This document shows, piece by piece, positions 40,936 through 50,184 of a stretch of DNA of 64,000 bases. This stretch comes from Pseudobutyrivibrio ruminis AD2017 (lineage in GTDB: Bacteria > Bacillota > Clostridia > Lachnospirales > Lachnospiraceae), in the NCBI RefSeq assembly GCF_000424305.1, contig NZ_KE384162.1, forward strand, positions 186,001-250,000, written 5' to 3'. Made by a program: the position numbers and the translations under genes. Numbering within the stretch: the first letter of the stretch is position 1; each line of letters starts with the position of its first letter. The notes beneath the pieces were generated by a model. It was given only the letters and a program-made list of their open reading frames with translations. It searched no databases and had not been told where the DNA came from.

Positions 40936-43044
40936 ATGAATCAATTAGAACTACTTTCACCAGCAGGGGATTTAAACATATTTAAAGCAGTTGTAAATGC
41001 AGGAGCAGATGCTGTTTATTTTGGTGGAGATTTATTTGGCGCAAGAGCATACGCTAAGAATTTTTCCAAAGAAGAGGCAGCTGAGGCTATCAAATACGGA
41101 CATTTACATGGCGTCAAATCATACCTTACAGTAAATACACTTCTAAAGAATCCTGAAATCGAAGGAAAGCTTTATGATTACCTTAAGGCATACGTGGAAA
41201 ATGGTGTAGATGCCTTTATTGTACAGGATTTTGGTGTATTTAATTTCATCAGAGATTTTTTCCCAGATACTCATATTCACATCAGTACCCAGGGAAGCAT
41301 CTGTACTAAATATGGAGCTAAATTCTTTGAAGATTTAGGCGCATCGAGAATCGTTACAGCTCGTGAAATATCTATGGATGAAATATCAAAGATTCATGAG
41401 GCTTGCCCTAATCTTGAAATCGAAAGCTTCATTCATGGTGCTCTTTGTGTTTGCTATTCAGGACAGTGTCTTATGTCATCTATTCTTGGAGGTCGTTCTG
41501 GAAACAGAGGCAGATGTGCTCAGCCATGTCGTCTTCCTTATGAAGCAATAGATGAAAACGGCAAAAAGCTCAATAAAAAGGGTAACTACATTCTTTCTCC
41601 AAAGGATTTTTGTACTATCGAATACATGCCATCTATGATAGAGGCTGGTGTATCATCCTTTAAAATCGAAGGAAGAATGAAGCAGATAGAATATGCTACT
41701 GGAGTTGTTAGCGTCTACAGACATTATTTAGATGAATACCTATATAAGGGTGCTAAAAACTATTCTGTAAATGAAGCTGACATCCAAAAGCTACTTGATT
41801 TTGGTAATAGAAGTGGTTTCACATCCCTTTATCTCACTAAGCATAATGGACCTGATATGATTACCTTTGAAGCACCTTCACATACCAAATCATCTGATAC
41901 TGCAGCTGTATTTCCTGAAAAGAAAATTAAGCTTACATGTAAGGTAAGCGCTTTGCTTGGTCAGGAATTCAAGGTTACATTTACAGATGAAAATGGAAAT
42001 GTAGGTGAGGCTGTTTCTAATGTTATTGAAGCTGCCCAAAACAGAAGTGCGACAAAAGAAGATATTGAAAAGGCTGTATCTGGTCTTGGAAATACCTGCT
42101 TTACAATAGATAAGCTTAATGTTGATTATGATGATGGGATTTTCCTCCCAGTATCTGTAATCAAAAATGCTAGAAGAGAAGCGATAGAAAGCTTAACTGA
42201 AAAGCTTATTGGATCAAAGGAAAAACGTATTTTACCTTATAAGAAGATAGATGATTTTAATAAGGTTTATAGTAATCCTGCATGCTTTGTTACTGCCACA
42301 ACCCTTAATCAGGTTAATGCTATAGCTAAATATTCATTTGTGGATTCTATAGCCGTACCACCTTCATTATTTAAGGCGACAAAGGATATTTTTAAAGGAA
42401 AGACATATCTGTATTTGCCTGCTGTTTTAAGAGCTGAATATGCCGGAAATATTGAGCATTTAAATGAAGCTGATGGTGTGATAGCAGCATCCTTTGATGA
42501 GATGGGTCTTTTAGAGGAAATGGGTTATCCAAAGGATAAAATCATTTTAGACCATAGACTTTACACCTTTAACAACAGAAGTCTTAAGGGCTTTAATGAC
42601 AATGGCTTCATTAATACATGTATGCCTTACGAGCTTTCATTAAAGGAGCTTAAACATAGAGACAATCATTCATCACAGATGATTATTTACAGCAGAATTC
42701 CTATGATGATTACTGCAAACTGTACAGTTAAAAACACTATTGGCTGTAATAAATCAAACAACAGGATTACTATTATCGATAGAAAAAACGAAAAGCTTCC
42801 TGTGGTTTGCAATTGTGATTATTGCTATAACACTATATATAACAGTAAAAAATATATGGCCTTTGATTTAAAGGATGATATCCTTGGGTTGAATCCAAAG
42901 GAGCTCAGATTAGATTTTACTGTTGAATCTGAAAAGGAAGTTGTTTCAGTATTAGATTTATATGATAGAGTGTTTAATCAAAACCTACCATTTAGATTTG
43001 AAGAAGACTATACAAAGGGACATTTAAAAAGAGGAGTAGAATAG
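40936..43044 (+). CDS. U32 family peptidase / RlhA-like protein
   Basis: This 702-residue protein of the U32 family has the signature around ESFIHGALCVCYSGQCLMSS and GRSGNRGRCAQPCR, whose cysteines probably bind an iron-sulfur cluster. The N-terminus LLSPAGDLNIFKAVVNAGAD is typical. Length and the extra C-terminal region resemble RlhA, which hydroxylates 23S rRNA with prephenate and iron, rather than the smaller TrhP-type proteins. The older annotation is collagenase-like protease. It precedes the FtsW/RodA gene by two bases, so the two are coupled. Confidence 0.86.
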   Translation: MNQLELLSPAGDLNIFKAVVNAGADAVYFGGDLFGARAYAKNFSKEEAAEAIKYGHLHGVKSYLTVNTLLKNPEIEGKLYDYLKAYVENGVDAFIVQDFGVFNFIRDFFPDTHIHISTQGSICTKYGAKFFEDLGASRIVTAREISMDEISKIHEACPNLEIESFIHGALCVCYSGQCLMSSILGGRSGNRGRCAQPCRLPYEAIDENGKKLNKKGNYILSPKDFCTIEYMPSMIEAGVSSFKIEGRMKQIEYATGVVSVYRHYLDEYLYKGAKNYSVNEADIQKLLDFGNRSGFTSLYLTKHNGPDMITFEAPSHTKSSDTAAVFPEKKIKLTCKVSALLGQEFKVTFTDENGNVGEAVSNVIEAAQNRSATKEDIEKAVSGLGNTCFTIDKLNVDYDDGIFLPVSVIKNARREAIESLTEKLIGSKEKRILPYKKIDDFNKVYSNPACFVTATTLNQVNAIAKYSFVDSIAVPPSLFKATKDIFKGKTYLYLPAVLRAEYAGNIEHLNEADGVIAASFDEMGLLEEMGYPKDKIILDHRLYTFNNRSLKGFNDNGFINTCMPYELSLKELKHRDNHSSQMIIYSRIPMMITANCTVKNTIGCNKSNNRITIIDRKNEKLPVVCNCDYCYNTIYNSKKYMAFDLKDDILGLNPKELRLDFTVESEKEVVSVLDLYDRVFNQNLPFRFEEDYTKGHLKRGVE

Positions 43045-43046
43045 TT

Positions 43047-44387
43047 TTGGTTAGTGTACTTATTTCTTTTTCTAGAATAACCATACTTGCATTTGTGCTT
43101 GTATTTACTTTGATTGACATTATTCAGATGTTTGAATTCAAAAACTCTGAAGTGCTGGGAAGCGTACTTTCTACAATCCAATTAGTTATGGTTGTACTGT
43201 TGTTATCAAATACATCTTTATTATTGTTTTTGGCTAAAGAAGATAATATATATCTGTTTCTTTTAGCGGGACAGCTGTTGTTATTCCTTTTAATAGGTAT
43301 AACCCTTAATAAGCTTTCATTTCCAGCTTCAAGAGCACTTATCAATAATATGCTTTTCTTTCTTGCTCTTAGCTTTTCATTTTTGGAAAGATTAAGTGAG
43401 GGAAGAGCAATTAGACAATTCGTATTTGCGATAGTTTCCATGATAGTAGCAACTCTTATAGTTGTTGCTATTAGGCAAATCAAAGGTATTGAAAGTTTAA
43501 TGTTTGTATTTGCGGGTATAGGCATTTTTTTGCTTTTGATTGTCAGCCTTTTAGGAAAGGTTGAGTATGGAGCAAAGCTTTCCTTATCATTTGGAAATAT
43601 AAGCATTCAGCCTAGTGAATTTGTTAAGCTTAGCTTTTTGTTTTTTATCAGTGGTTGCATTGTTACCTATAAAGATTTTAGAGGCTTTTTATACGCTTCG
43701 ATAGGTTCTGCAATGCATGTTCTTGTACTTGTTTTCTCTAGGGATTTAGGTACAGCACTTATATTCCTTGTTACTTATATGTTTCTTATTTTCATTGCGT
43801 ATAAGAACTATTTTGTTTTGGTATTCGAATTAGCTATTGCGGGAATAGGAGGAGTTCTTGCGTATAAGCTCTTTCCTCATATTCAATCCAGATTTATAGC
43901 CTGGACAGATCCACTTTCGGTTGTAGATGATACGGGCTATCAAATATCTCAGTCGTTGTTTGCAATCGGCACAGGAAGCTGGGTAGGTTCTGGTTTTACT
44001 GCCGGTCAACCAACCAAAATTCCTGTTGTTTCTAAGGATTTTATTTTTGCTGCAATGGCTGAAGAGCTTGGAACAATTGTTGCTATATGCATAATAGTTT
44101 GTCTTATGTGCACCTGCATACAGTTATTTAACGTAGCTTATACCTGCGAAGATAGCTTCTATATGCTTGTTGTTAGTGGCATAGCTATTATCTTTTCAAT
44201 ACAGACTATTTTGAATATAGGTGGTGTTATTAAATTCATACCATCAACAGGTGTAACCCTTCCATTTATCAGCTACGGTGGAAGCTCGTTGCTTTCTATG
44301 TTCATTTGCTTTTACATAGCGGAATGTTCAAACGATTTATTTTACATAGATAAAGGCAGAAAAAATGACGCGAGAAAGAAATACTAA
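43047..44387 (+). CDS. FtsW/RodA/SpoVE family glycosyltransferase
   Basis: This 446-residue SEDS protein has about 10-12 membrane helices and polymerises lipid II glycan strands with a partner class B PBP. Typical segments are ISIQPSEFVKLSFLFF, FSRDLGTALIFLVTYM and FIPSTGVTLPFISYGGSSLLSMF. Translation starts at TTG 43047, about ten bases after GAGGAG. It is directly coupled to the PBP gene that follows, by a 23-base overlap. The pair could serve division, elongation or sporulation; the sequence does not decide this. Confidence 0.94.
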   Translation: MVSVLISFSRITILAFVLVFTLIDIIQMFEFKNSEVLGSVLSTIQLVMVVLLLSNTSLLLFLAKEDNIYLFLLAGQLLLFLLIGITLNKLSFPASRALINNMLFFLALSFSFLERLSEGRAIRQFVFAIVSMIVATLIVVAIRQIKGIESLMFVFAGIGIFLLLIVSLLGKVEYGAKLSLSFGNISIQPSEFVKLSFLFFISGCIVTYKDFRGFLYASIGSAMHVLVLVFSRDLGTALIFLVTYMFLIFIAYKNYFVLVFELAIAGIGGVLAYKLFPHIQSRFIAWTDPLSVVDDTGYQISQSLFAIGTGSWVGSGFTAGQPTKIPVVSKDFIFAAMAEELGTIVAICIIVCLMCTCIQLFNVAYTCEDSFYMLVVSGIAIIFSIQTILNIGGVIKFIPSTGVTLPFISYGGSSLLSMFICFYIAECSNDLFYIDKGRKNDARKKY

Positions 44388-45798
44388 GAAATACATTAGA
44401 AAAGAAATATATGTTGTAGCAGCATTGTTTATGCTTGTTTTTATTGCTATGGCAGTATACTTGGGCTTTTTTGTTAAGGATGGCTCCAGAGAATTCATTT
44501 ATAATTCCTACAATTCTAGATTTTCAGTTTTTAATGATGATGTTACAAGAGGCACTATCTACACGGCAGATGGCCATGTTATAGCAGAAACAAAAACTGA
44601 TTCTGATAGAAAAGAATATAGGGACTATCCTGATGAAAGACTGTTTAGCCATGCTGTAGGATATGTTGGAAAGGGTATGGCAGGCTTAGAAGCCAATTAC
44701 AGCTTCGATTTATTGAAAAGCCATATTTCTCTTGATGAGCAGATAACTAACACCTTAAGCGGAATAAAAAGCCCAGGTGATAATTTGTATACCACTTTGA
44801 ATTACGATGCTCAAAAGGCCGCTTATGAAGGTCTTGGCATGTTTGACGGAGCGGTTATTGCAATTGAACCTGATACTGGAAAGGTTGTATCTATGGTTTC
44901 TAAACCAGATTATGACCCAAACACTATCGCTAAATACTGGGATGATATAACTGATAATACCAAAAATAATTCAGCCCTGCTTAATCGAGCTATTGCAGGT
45001 GCTTATCCTCCTGGTTCTACATTTAAAATAGTTACAACTATTGCTTATTTAAGGGATAACGATGGAAATCCTGACTTTGACTATAAATGCAATGGTTCTA
45101 TTACAGTTGATGATTACAAAATCCACTGTAGCTCTAGAAAATCTCATGGAAATGAGGATTTATTAAAGGCTTTTTCTAATTCCTGCAACAGTGCCTATGC
45201 ATATATGGGTATTAATCTTGATAGGGATGTATTTATTGATACAGCAGAAAGCTTATTATTTAACAAGTCATTGCCAGCTGATTTAGGCAGTGCCAAAAAA
45301 TCGGTATTTGATGTTGATGATGATACATCTAATTCTATAGTGGCCCAGACAGCTATAGGGCAGGGGCAGACTACAGTTTCGCCGCTTCACATGTGCATGC
45401 TTGTTTCAGCTATTGCTAATAATGGCGAACTAATGGAACCATATATAGCTGACAAAATAGTAAGTGATGAAGGAGATGTAGTTACTGAGACTTCTCCAAA
45501 AAGCTATGGTAAAATTATATCCGAATCAGAGGCAGCCTTATTAAATGAATACATGGAGGCTGTTGTCATGGATGGAACAGCAGATAGTGTAGATTTTGGA
45601 GATTTAACAGTTTACGGAAAAACAGGAACTGCTGAATATACTTCCAATAAAAATGTAACTCATTCATGGTTTGTTGGGTATGCTAAAGATACAACAGGCA
45701 GAAAGCTTGCCATAGCAGTAATTATGGAAGGTGCAGGATATGGAAGTAAATATGCAGCACCCCTTGCTGCAAAGGTATTTAATGCTTATTTTGAATAA
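44365..45798 (+). CDS. Class B penicillin-binding protein (transpeptidase)
   Basis: This 477-residue protein has one N-terminal membrane helix (about 14-35), a small N-terminal PBP dimer-like region and a transpeptidase domain from about 165. Active-site motifs are SxxK in AYPPGSTFKIVTT, SxN in FSNSCNSAYAY, and KTG in VYGKTGTAEY. It is close in size to PbpA of Actinobacteria and clostridial FtsI-like partners of SEDS proteins, and shorter than full FtsI/PBP2. It overlaps the FtsW/RodA gene and so probably works with it. Confidence 0.95.
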   Translation: MTRERNTKKYIRKEIYVVAALFMLVFIAMAVYLGFFVKDGSREFIYNSYNSRFSVFNDDVTRGTIYTADGHVIAETKTDSDRKEYRDYPDERLFSHAVGYVGKGMAGLEANYSFDLLKSHISLDEQITNTLSGIKSPGDNLYTTLNYDAQKAAYEGLGMFDGAVIAIEPDTGKVVSMVSKPDYDPNTIAKYWDDITDNTKNNSALLNRAIAGAYPPGSTFKIVTTIAYLRDNDGNPDFDYKCNGSITVDDYKIHCSSRKSHGNEDLLKAFSNSCNSAYAYMGINLDRDVFIDTAESLLFNKSLPADLGSAKKSVFDVDDDTSNSIVAQTAIGQGQTTVSPLHMCMLVSAIANNGELMEPYIADKIVSDEGDVVTETSPKSYGKIISESEAALLNEYMEAVVMDGTADSVDFGDLTVYGKTGTAEYTSNKNVTHSWFVGYAKDTTGRKLAIAVIMEGAGYGSKYAAPLAAKVFNAYFE

Positions 45799-45836
45799 GT
45801 TCATAGAAATAAATTTGATATTTACGCAAAAAGTCA

Positions 45837-45865
45837 TTGCAATTTATCGATTGCTTTGCTATAAT
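45837..45865 (+). promoter_or_regulatory. rpmB promoter
   Basis: TTGCAA at 45837-45842 and TATAAT at 45860-45865 with a 17-base spacer. The start would lie at about 45872, the base of the leader hairpin. Confidence 0.8.
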
Positions 45866-45870
45866 TTCAT

Positions 45871-45890
45871 CGTTGCGTAAAGACGCGACG
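45871..45890 (+). promoter_or_regulatory. Hairpin at the 5' end of the rpmB transcript
   Basis: CGTTGCGT (45871-45878) pairs with ACGCGACG (45883-45890) with one G-U pair around an AAAG loop. It is GC-rich in an AT-rich leader and starts at the predicted first base. No T tract follows, so it may be a stabilising 5' hairpin or a binding site for L28; neither is established here. Confidence 0.5.
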
Positions 45891-45923
45891 CTGTTTTGAA
45901 TATTATTACAAGGAGGTGCAATC

Positions 45924-46109
45924 ATGGCAAAATGTGCAGTTTGTGGAAAAGGCGCTCATTTCGGTAACAATGTGAGCCATTCTCATAGAAGATCCAATCA
46001 TATGTGGAAGTCTAATGTGAAGTCCGTTAAGTGTAATGTGAATGGAACACCTAAGAAGTTATATGTATGTACTTCTTGTTTACGTTCTGGCAAGGTTGAG
46101 CGTGCTTAA
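45924..46109 (+). CDS. rpmB: 50S ribosomal protein L28
   Basis: This 61-residue ribosomal protein carries two CxxC pairs (CAVCGKGAHFG and VCTSCLRSGK) that form the zinc-binding version of L28. SHSHRRSNHMWKSN is the conserved RNA-binding segment. AAGGAGGT precedes the ATG. It is monocistronic, between its own promoter and a terminator. Confidence 0.98.
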   Translation: MAKCAVCGKGAHFGNNVSHSHRRSNHMWKSNVKSVKCNVNGTPKKLYVCTSCLRSGKVERA

Positions 46110-46130
46110 TCTTACATGACACGATATTGA

Positions 46131-46160
46131 AAGTCACTCGAAAGGGTGGCTTTTCTTTTT
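46131..46160 (+). terminator. rpmB terminator
   Basis: AAGTCACTC (46131-46139) pairs with GGGTGGCTT (46144-46152), with two G-U pairs and a GAAA loop, followed by T-rich sequence. A TATAAT at 46170-46175, 17 bases after the hairpin, is a candidate -10 for the next gene, without a good -35. Confidence 0.88.
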
Positions 46161-46218
46161 GCTTTAGTATATAATGATTGCATAATATGACTAAATATGC
46201 GAATTTTGGAGGTACGTT

Positions 46219-46578
46219 ATGCAAGGTCAAATGGAAACAGAGCTTGGTAAAATTGTTATAGACACAGATGTAATTGCGACCTATGCAGGTTCAGTTGCAG
46301 TTGAGTGCTTTGGCATAGTAGGTATGGCAGCTGTTAATATGAAGGACGGCTTAGTGAAGCTTCTCAAGAAGGATTATTTAAATCATGGAATTAGTGTTAA
46401 TATTGCAGAAGATAACACGATTTCTTTAGATTTTCATGTTATTGTTTCATACGGAATCAGTATTGCTACTGTAGCAGAGAACCTTATTGAAACAGTAAAA
46501 TACAAGGTATCTTCTTTCACTGGATTAACAGTAGATACAGTAAACATCTACGTTGAAGGTGTAAGAGTTATTGACTAA
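46219..46578 (+). CDS. Asp23/Gls24 family protein
   Basis: This 119-residue cytoplasmic protein belongs to the Asp23/DUF322 family, recognised by LGKIVIDTDVIATYAGSVAVE, GIVGMA and ISLDFHVIVSYGISI. Family members associate with the envelope or accompany fatty acid kinase. GGAGG precedes the ATG, and the fakA-like gene starts 13 bases later. This yloU-yloV pairing is widespread in Firmicutes. Confidence 0.93.
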   Translation: MQGQMETELGKIVIDTDVIATYAGSVAVECFGIVGMAAVNMKDGLVKLLKKDYLNHGISVNIAEDNTISLDFHVIVSYGISIATVAENLIETVKYKVSSFTGLTVDTVNIYVEGVRVID

Positions 46579-46591
46579 GGAGGAATTATAG

Positions 46592-48127
46592 GTGGAAATC
46601 CAAACAATCGATGCATCTTTGTTATCTAAGATGTTCCTTTCAGGAGCAATGAATCTTGAATCTAAAAAAGAGTGGATAAATGAGTTAAACGTATTCCCTG
46701 TACCAGATGGTGATACAGGTACTAACATGACAATGACTATCATGTCTGCAGCAAATGCTGTTAGAGAACTTGATAATCCAGATATGAAGACATTATCAAA
46801 GGCTATTTCTTCAGGTTCACTCAGGGGAGCTAGAGGAAATTCTGGTGTTATTTTATCTCAGTTATTTAGAGGCTTTACAAAGGTTGTATCTAGCCACGAA
46901 GAGATTGATGTTGCACTTCTTAACGAGGCATTTGAAAAGGCTGTTCAGACAGCATATAAGGCAGTTATGCAGCCTAAGGAAGGTACAATTCTTACAGTTG
47001 CTCGTGCTGCTGCAGATAAGGCAGCTGAAATGGCTACAAAGACAGATGATATCGTAGAGTTTGCTGAGGCAGTTATTGCAGAAGCAGAGGATACACTTGC
47101 TAAGACACCTGATATGCTTCCTGTATTAAAACAGGCAGGCGTTGTAGATTCTGGCGGACAGGGTCTTGTACAGGTACTTAAGGGTGGTTATGATGCCCTT
47201 ATCGGTAAAGAGGTTGATTATACAGCTGAAGCTGCTGAAGCTCCAAAGGCTAAGCCAGCTATTTCTAAATATTCTGTTGAGTTTGTTATCGAATCAGAGA
47301 AGCCACTTGCTTCTTACCAGATTAAAGAGCTTAAGGCTAAGCTTGAAAAGCTTGCATCAGGTAAGGTATCTGATTTAACAATTACAGAGTCAAACTCTGG
47401 TAACGAAGTATTTTCTAGTGAAAAGGAAGATACTAAGGAAGAGCCTAAGGCATTTACAGAGCCTGCTAAGGAAATGGGATTTGTTTCTATCGCTACAGGT
47501 GATGGACTTACATCTATCTTTACAGAGCTTGGTTGTGACTACATGATTCCAGGTGGTCAGACAATGAATCCTAGCACAGATGATATCTTAAGTGCTGTAG
47601 AAAAGGTTAATGCAAAGAATATTTTTGTATTACCAAACAACAAGAATATTATCCTTGCTGCTAACCAGGCAGCTGCTATCTGTGAGGATAAGAAGATTAT
47701 TGTTATCCCTACAAAGACTATTCCACAGGGTATTACTGCTCTTATTACATTTGATGCTGCTGCTAGCGTTGAAGACAACGAAGCTGCAATGACAGAAGAA
47801 ATTTCAAATGTTAAGACAGGACAGGTTACATACGCTGTACGTGATACAATCATCGATGATAAGGAAATCAAGAAGAATGATTGGATGGGAATGGGCGATT
47901 CAGGACTCCTTTCTGTTAATGCTGACATTAATGTAGCATTTAAGGAAATGATAGATGAAATGGTTTCAGATGATTCTGCAGTTGTTTCTATCTACTGGGG
48001 TGAAGGAAGCGACCAGGCTAAGGCTGAGGCACTTGGTGCTGAGATTCAGGAAAAATATCCAGATCTTGAGGTAGAGATTTCTGAAGGTGGCCAGGCAGTA
48101 TACGCATATATTGTTTCAGTGGAGTAA
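46592..48127 (+). CDS. FakA/YloV-like DhaL-domain fatty acid kinase
   Basis: This 511-residue protein has an N-terminal DhaL nucleotide-binding domain (VFPVPDGDTGTNMTMTIMSA, SLRGARGNSGVILSQLF) and a C-terminal domain related to DegV-type fatty acid binding partners (from about 330). FakA phosphorylates exogenous fatty acids held by FakB. It starts with GTG 46592 after AAGGAGG. No fakB/degV gene lies in the window. It precedes recG by eight bases, suggesting a single transcript. Confidence 0.92.
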   Translation: MEIQTIDASLLSKMFLSGAMNLESKKEWINELNVFPVPDGDTGTNMTMTIMSAANAVRELDNPDMKTLSKAISSGSLRGARGNSGVILSQLFRGFTKVVSSHEEIDVALLNEAFEKAVQTAYKAVMQPKEGTILTVARAAADKAAEMATKTDDIVEFAEAVIAEAEDTLAKTPDMLPVLKQAGVVDSGGQGLVQVLKGGYDALIGKEVDYTAEAAEAPKAKPAISKYSVEFVIESEKPLASYQIKELKAKLEKLASGKVSDLTITESNSGNEVFSSEKEDTKEEPKAFTEPAKEMGFVSIATGDGLTSIFTELGCDYMIPGGQTMNPSTDDILSAVEKVNAKNIFVLPNNKNIILAANQAAAICEDKKIIVIPTKTIPQGITALITFDAAASVEDNEAAMTEEISNVKTGQVTYAVRDTIIDDKEIKKNDWMGMGDSGLLSVNADINVAFKEMIDEMVSDDSAVVSIYWGEGSDQAKAEALGAEIQEKYPDLEVEISEGGQAVYAYIVSVE

Positions 48128-48135
48128 TTATTGTT

Positions 48136-50184
48136 ATGGAGTTGTTATCACCAATAGACACTATTAAAGGTGTAGGAGAGAAGACAACTAAATTGTTAAA
48201 TAAGTTAGGAGTATATACCATATCGGATATACTCCTTTTTTTTCCGCGCACCTATTTAATTTATCCAGAACCTATAGCGCCAAATAGAGATGCGATTGAT
48301 TCTCTTATTAGTGTTGCTGGTAGAATTAAGACCAGTCCTAAATATTTTAAATCTAAAAATCACATGGATGTATTATCTGCAACTGTGTATGTAGCAGACA
48401 TCCCGGTGGATTTAGTTTGGTTCAATTCTAATTATCTTAAAAACAGCTTTGAGCCTGGAAAGGTTTATATTTTTTATGGCAGATTAAGTTTTGATAAGGG
48501 ACGCTTTAAAATGTCTCAACCACAAATCTTTACACCTGAAAAATATGAAGAGATAAAAAAGCAGCTGTTGCCGATTTATCATTTAACAAAAGGCTTAAGC
48601 AATAATCTTGTTACTAAGGCTGTTAGAGAAGCATTGGATAAATGTAAGATTTCGGATGATAGATTGCCAGAAGAAATAGAAAGCAAAAATGATTTTATTT
48701 CTTATAGTCAGGCTATAAAAGCATATCATTTTCCTGAAAGTTATGATGAGCTTTTGAAGGCAAGAAAACGATTAGCTTATGAGGAAATGTTTTTCTTTAT
48801 TTTAAATTCCAGATTACAGGAAAACAATATTGCAGCGTTACCAAACGAATTTGATATTACTCATCATCAATTTACAGATGATTTTATGGATTCCTTGGAG
48901 TTTGCTCTTACAGATGACCAGCTTAAGGTTTTATCTGATATACGAGCCGATTTATCAGGGGAATATGTTACTCAAAGATTAATACAGGGTGATGTTGGTA
49001 GCGGTAAAACCATTGTAGCATTTTTGGCAATGCTGGATGTTGCTTTATCAGGTTACCAGGCGGCTATTATGGCTCCTACAGAGGTTCTTGCAAAGCAGCA
49101 TTACATTTCATTTACAAAATGGTGCAATGACTATGGTATTGATATACCAGTGGCTCTTTTTACAGGCTCAATGAAGGTTTCTGAGAAGAAGCAAATGCAA
49201 AAGCTTGTAGATGAAAATGAAAGCTGTTTTATTATTGGAACACATGCACTTATTTCTGAGGGAAGAGATTATAAAAAGCTTGCTTTAGTAATTACAGATG
49301 AGCAGCATAGGTTTGGCGTAAGCCAACGTGATAAGCTATCCTTAAAGGGTGAAAATCCACATATTATAGTTATGTCTGCTACACCTATTCCAAGAACACT
49401 CGCAATGATTCTTTATGGAAATATGCATGCATCAGTTATCAAACAGCTTCCTGGTGGAAGACTTCCAATAAAGACATGTGTTATTAAAGAGAGCATGCGA
49501 AATACCGCATACAAATTTGTTTCCGATGAAATAGAAAAGGGGCACCAGGTTTATATTATCTGTCCTCTTGTAGAAGCATCAGAGACAACTGAGGCACAGA
49601 ATGTTATTGACTACAGTAAAAAGCTGAAGGAGCATTTTAAAGATAAATATCGTATAGGCGTATTACATGGCAAGATGAAACCAGCAGATAAGAATCAGGT
49701 AATGGAAGATTTTGCAAATCATAGTACTGATATATTGGTTTCTACCACAGTAGTAGAGGTTGGTGTTAATGTGCCTAATGCGACTGTAATGATGATAGAA
49801 AATGCTAACAGATTTGGTCTTGCAGCACTGCATCAGCTTAGAGGTCGTGTAGGACGAGGAGATGCTCAAAGCTATTGCATTCTTATGAATGAAAGTCGAG
49901 ATGATAAACAATCTGAACGTCTTAATATCATGCTTAAATCTAATGATGGATTTTACATTGCTAAGGAAGATCTTAAGCTTAGAGGTCCTGGAGATATGTT
50001 TGGAGTTAGACAAAGCGGAGAATTCAGCTTCAGAGTTGCGGATATATACCAGGATGCTGATGAGCTGGAACTTGCCTCTAAGGATGTTGATTCCATAATA
50101 AAAGTGGACCCTAAGTTAGAAAATTACCCTAAGCTAAGGTCCACACTTAATTTATTCCTGGCTGATCAGTTTTACGTGTTGTAA
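48136..50184 (+). CDS. recG: ATP-dependent DNA helicase RecG
   Basis: This 682-residue superfamily 2 helicase reverses stalled forks and processes branched DNA. It has an N-terminal OB wedge domain, Walker A GDVGSGKT at about 285-292 and a DEQH box at 388-391 (ITDEQHRFGV). Motif III is VMSATPIPRT, and motif VI (HQLRGRVGRGDAQSYC) plus the TRG motif region follow. Its last 33 bases overlap the convergent rqcH gene. Confidence 0.97.
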   Translation: MELLSPIDTIKGVGEKTTKLLNKLGVYTISDILLFFPRTYLIYPEPIAPNRDAIDSLISVAGRIKTSPKYFKSKNHMDVLSATVYVADIPVDLVWFNSNYLKNSFEPGKVYIFYGRLSFDKGRFKMSQPQIFTPEKYEEIKKQLLPIYHLTKGLSNNLVTKAVREALDKCKISDDRLPEEIESKNDFISYSQAIKAYHFPESYDELLKARKRLAYEEMFFFILNSRLQENNIAALPNEFDITHHQFTDDFMDSLEFALTDDQLKVLSDIRADLSGEYVTQRLIQGDVGSGKTIVAFLAMLDVALSGYQAAIMAPTEVLAKQHYISFTKWCNDYGIDIPVALFTGSMKVSEKKQMQKLVDENESCFIIGTHALISEGRDYKKLALVITDEQHRFGVSQRDKLSLKGENPHIIVMSATPIPRTLAMILYGNMHASVIKQLPGGRLPIKTCVIKESMRNTAYKFVSDEIEKGHQVYIICPLVEASETTEAQNVIDYSKKLKEHFKDKYRIGVLHGKMKPADKNQVMEDFANHSTDILVSTTVVEVGVNVPNATVMMIENANRFGLAALHQLRGRVGRGDAQSYCILMNESRDDKQSERLNIMLKSNDGFYIAKEDLKLRGPGDMFGVRQSGEFSFRVADIYQDADELELASKDVDSIIKVDPKLENYPKLRSTLNLFLADQFYVL

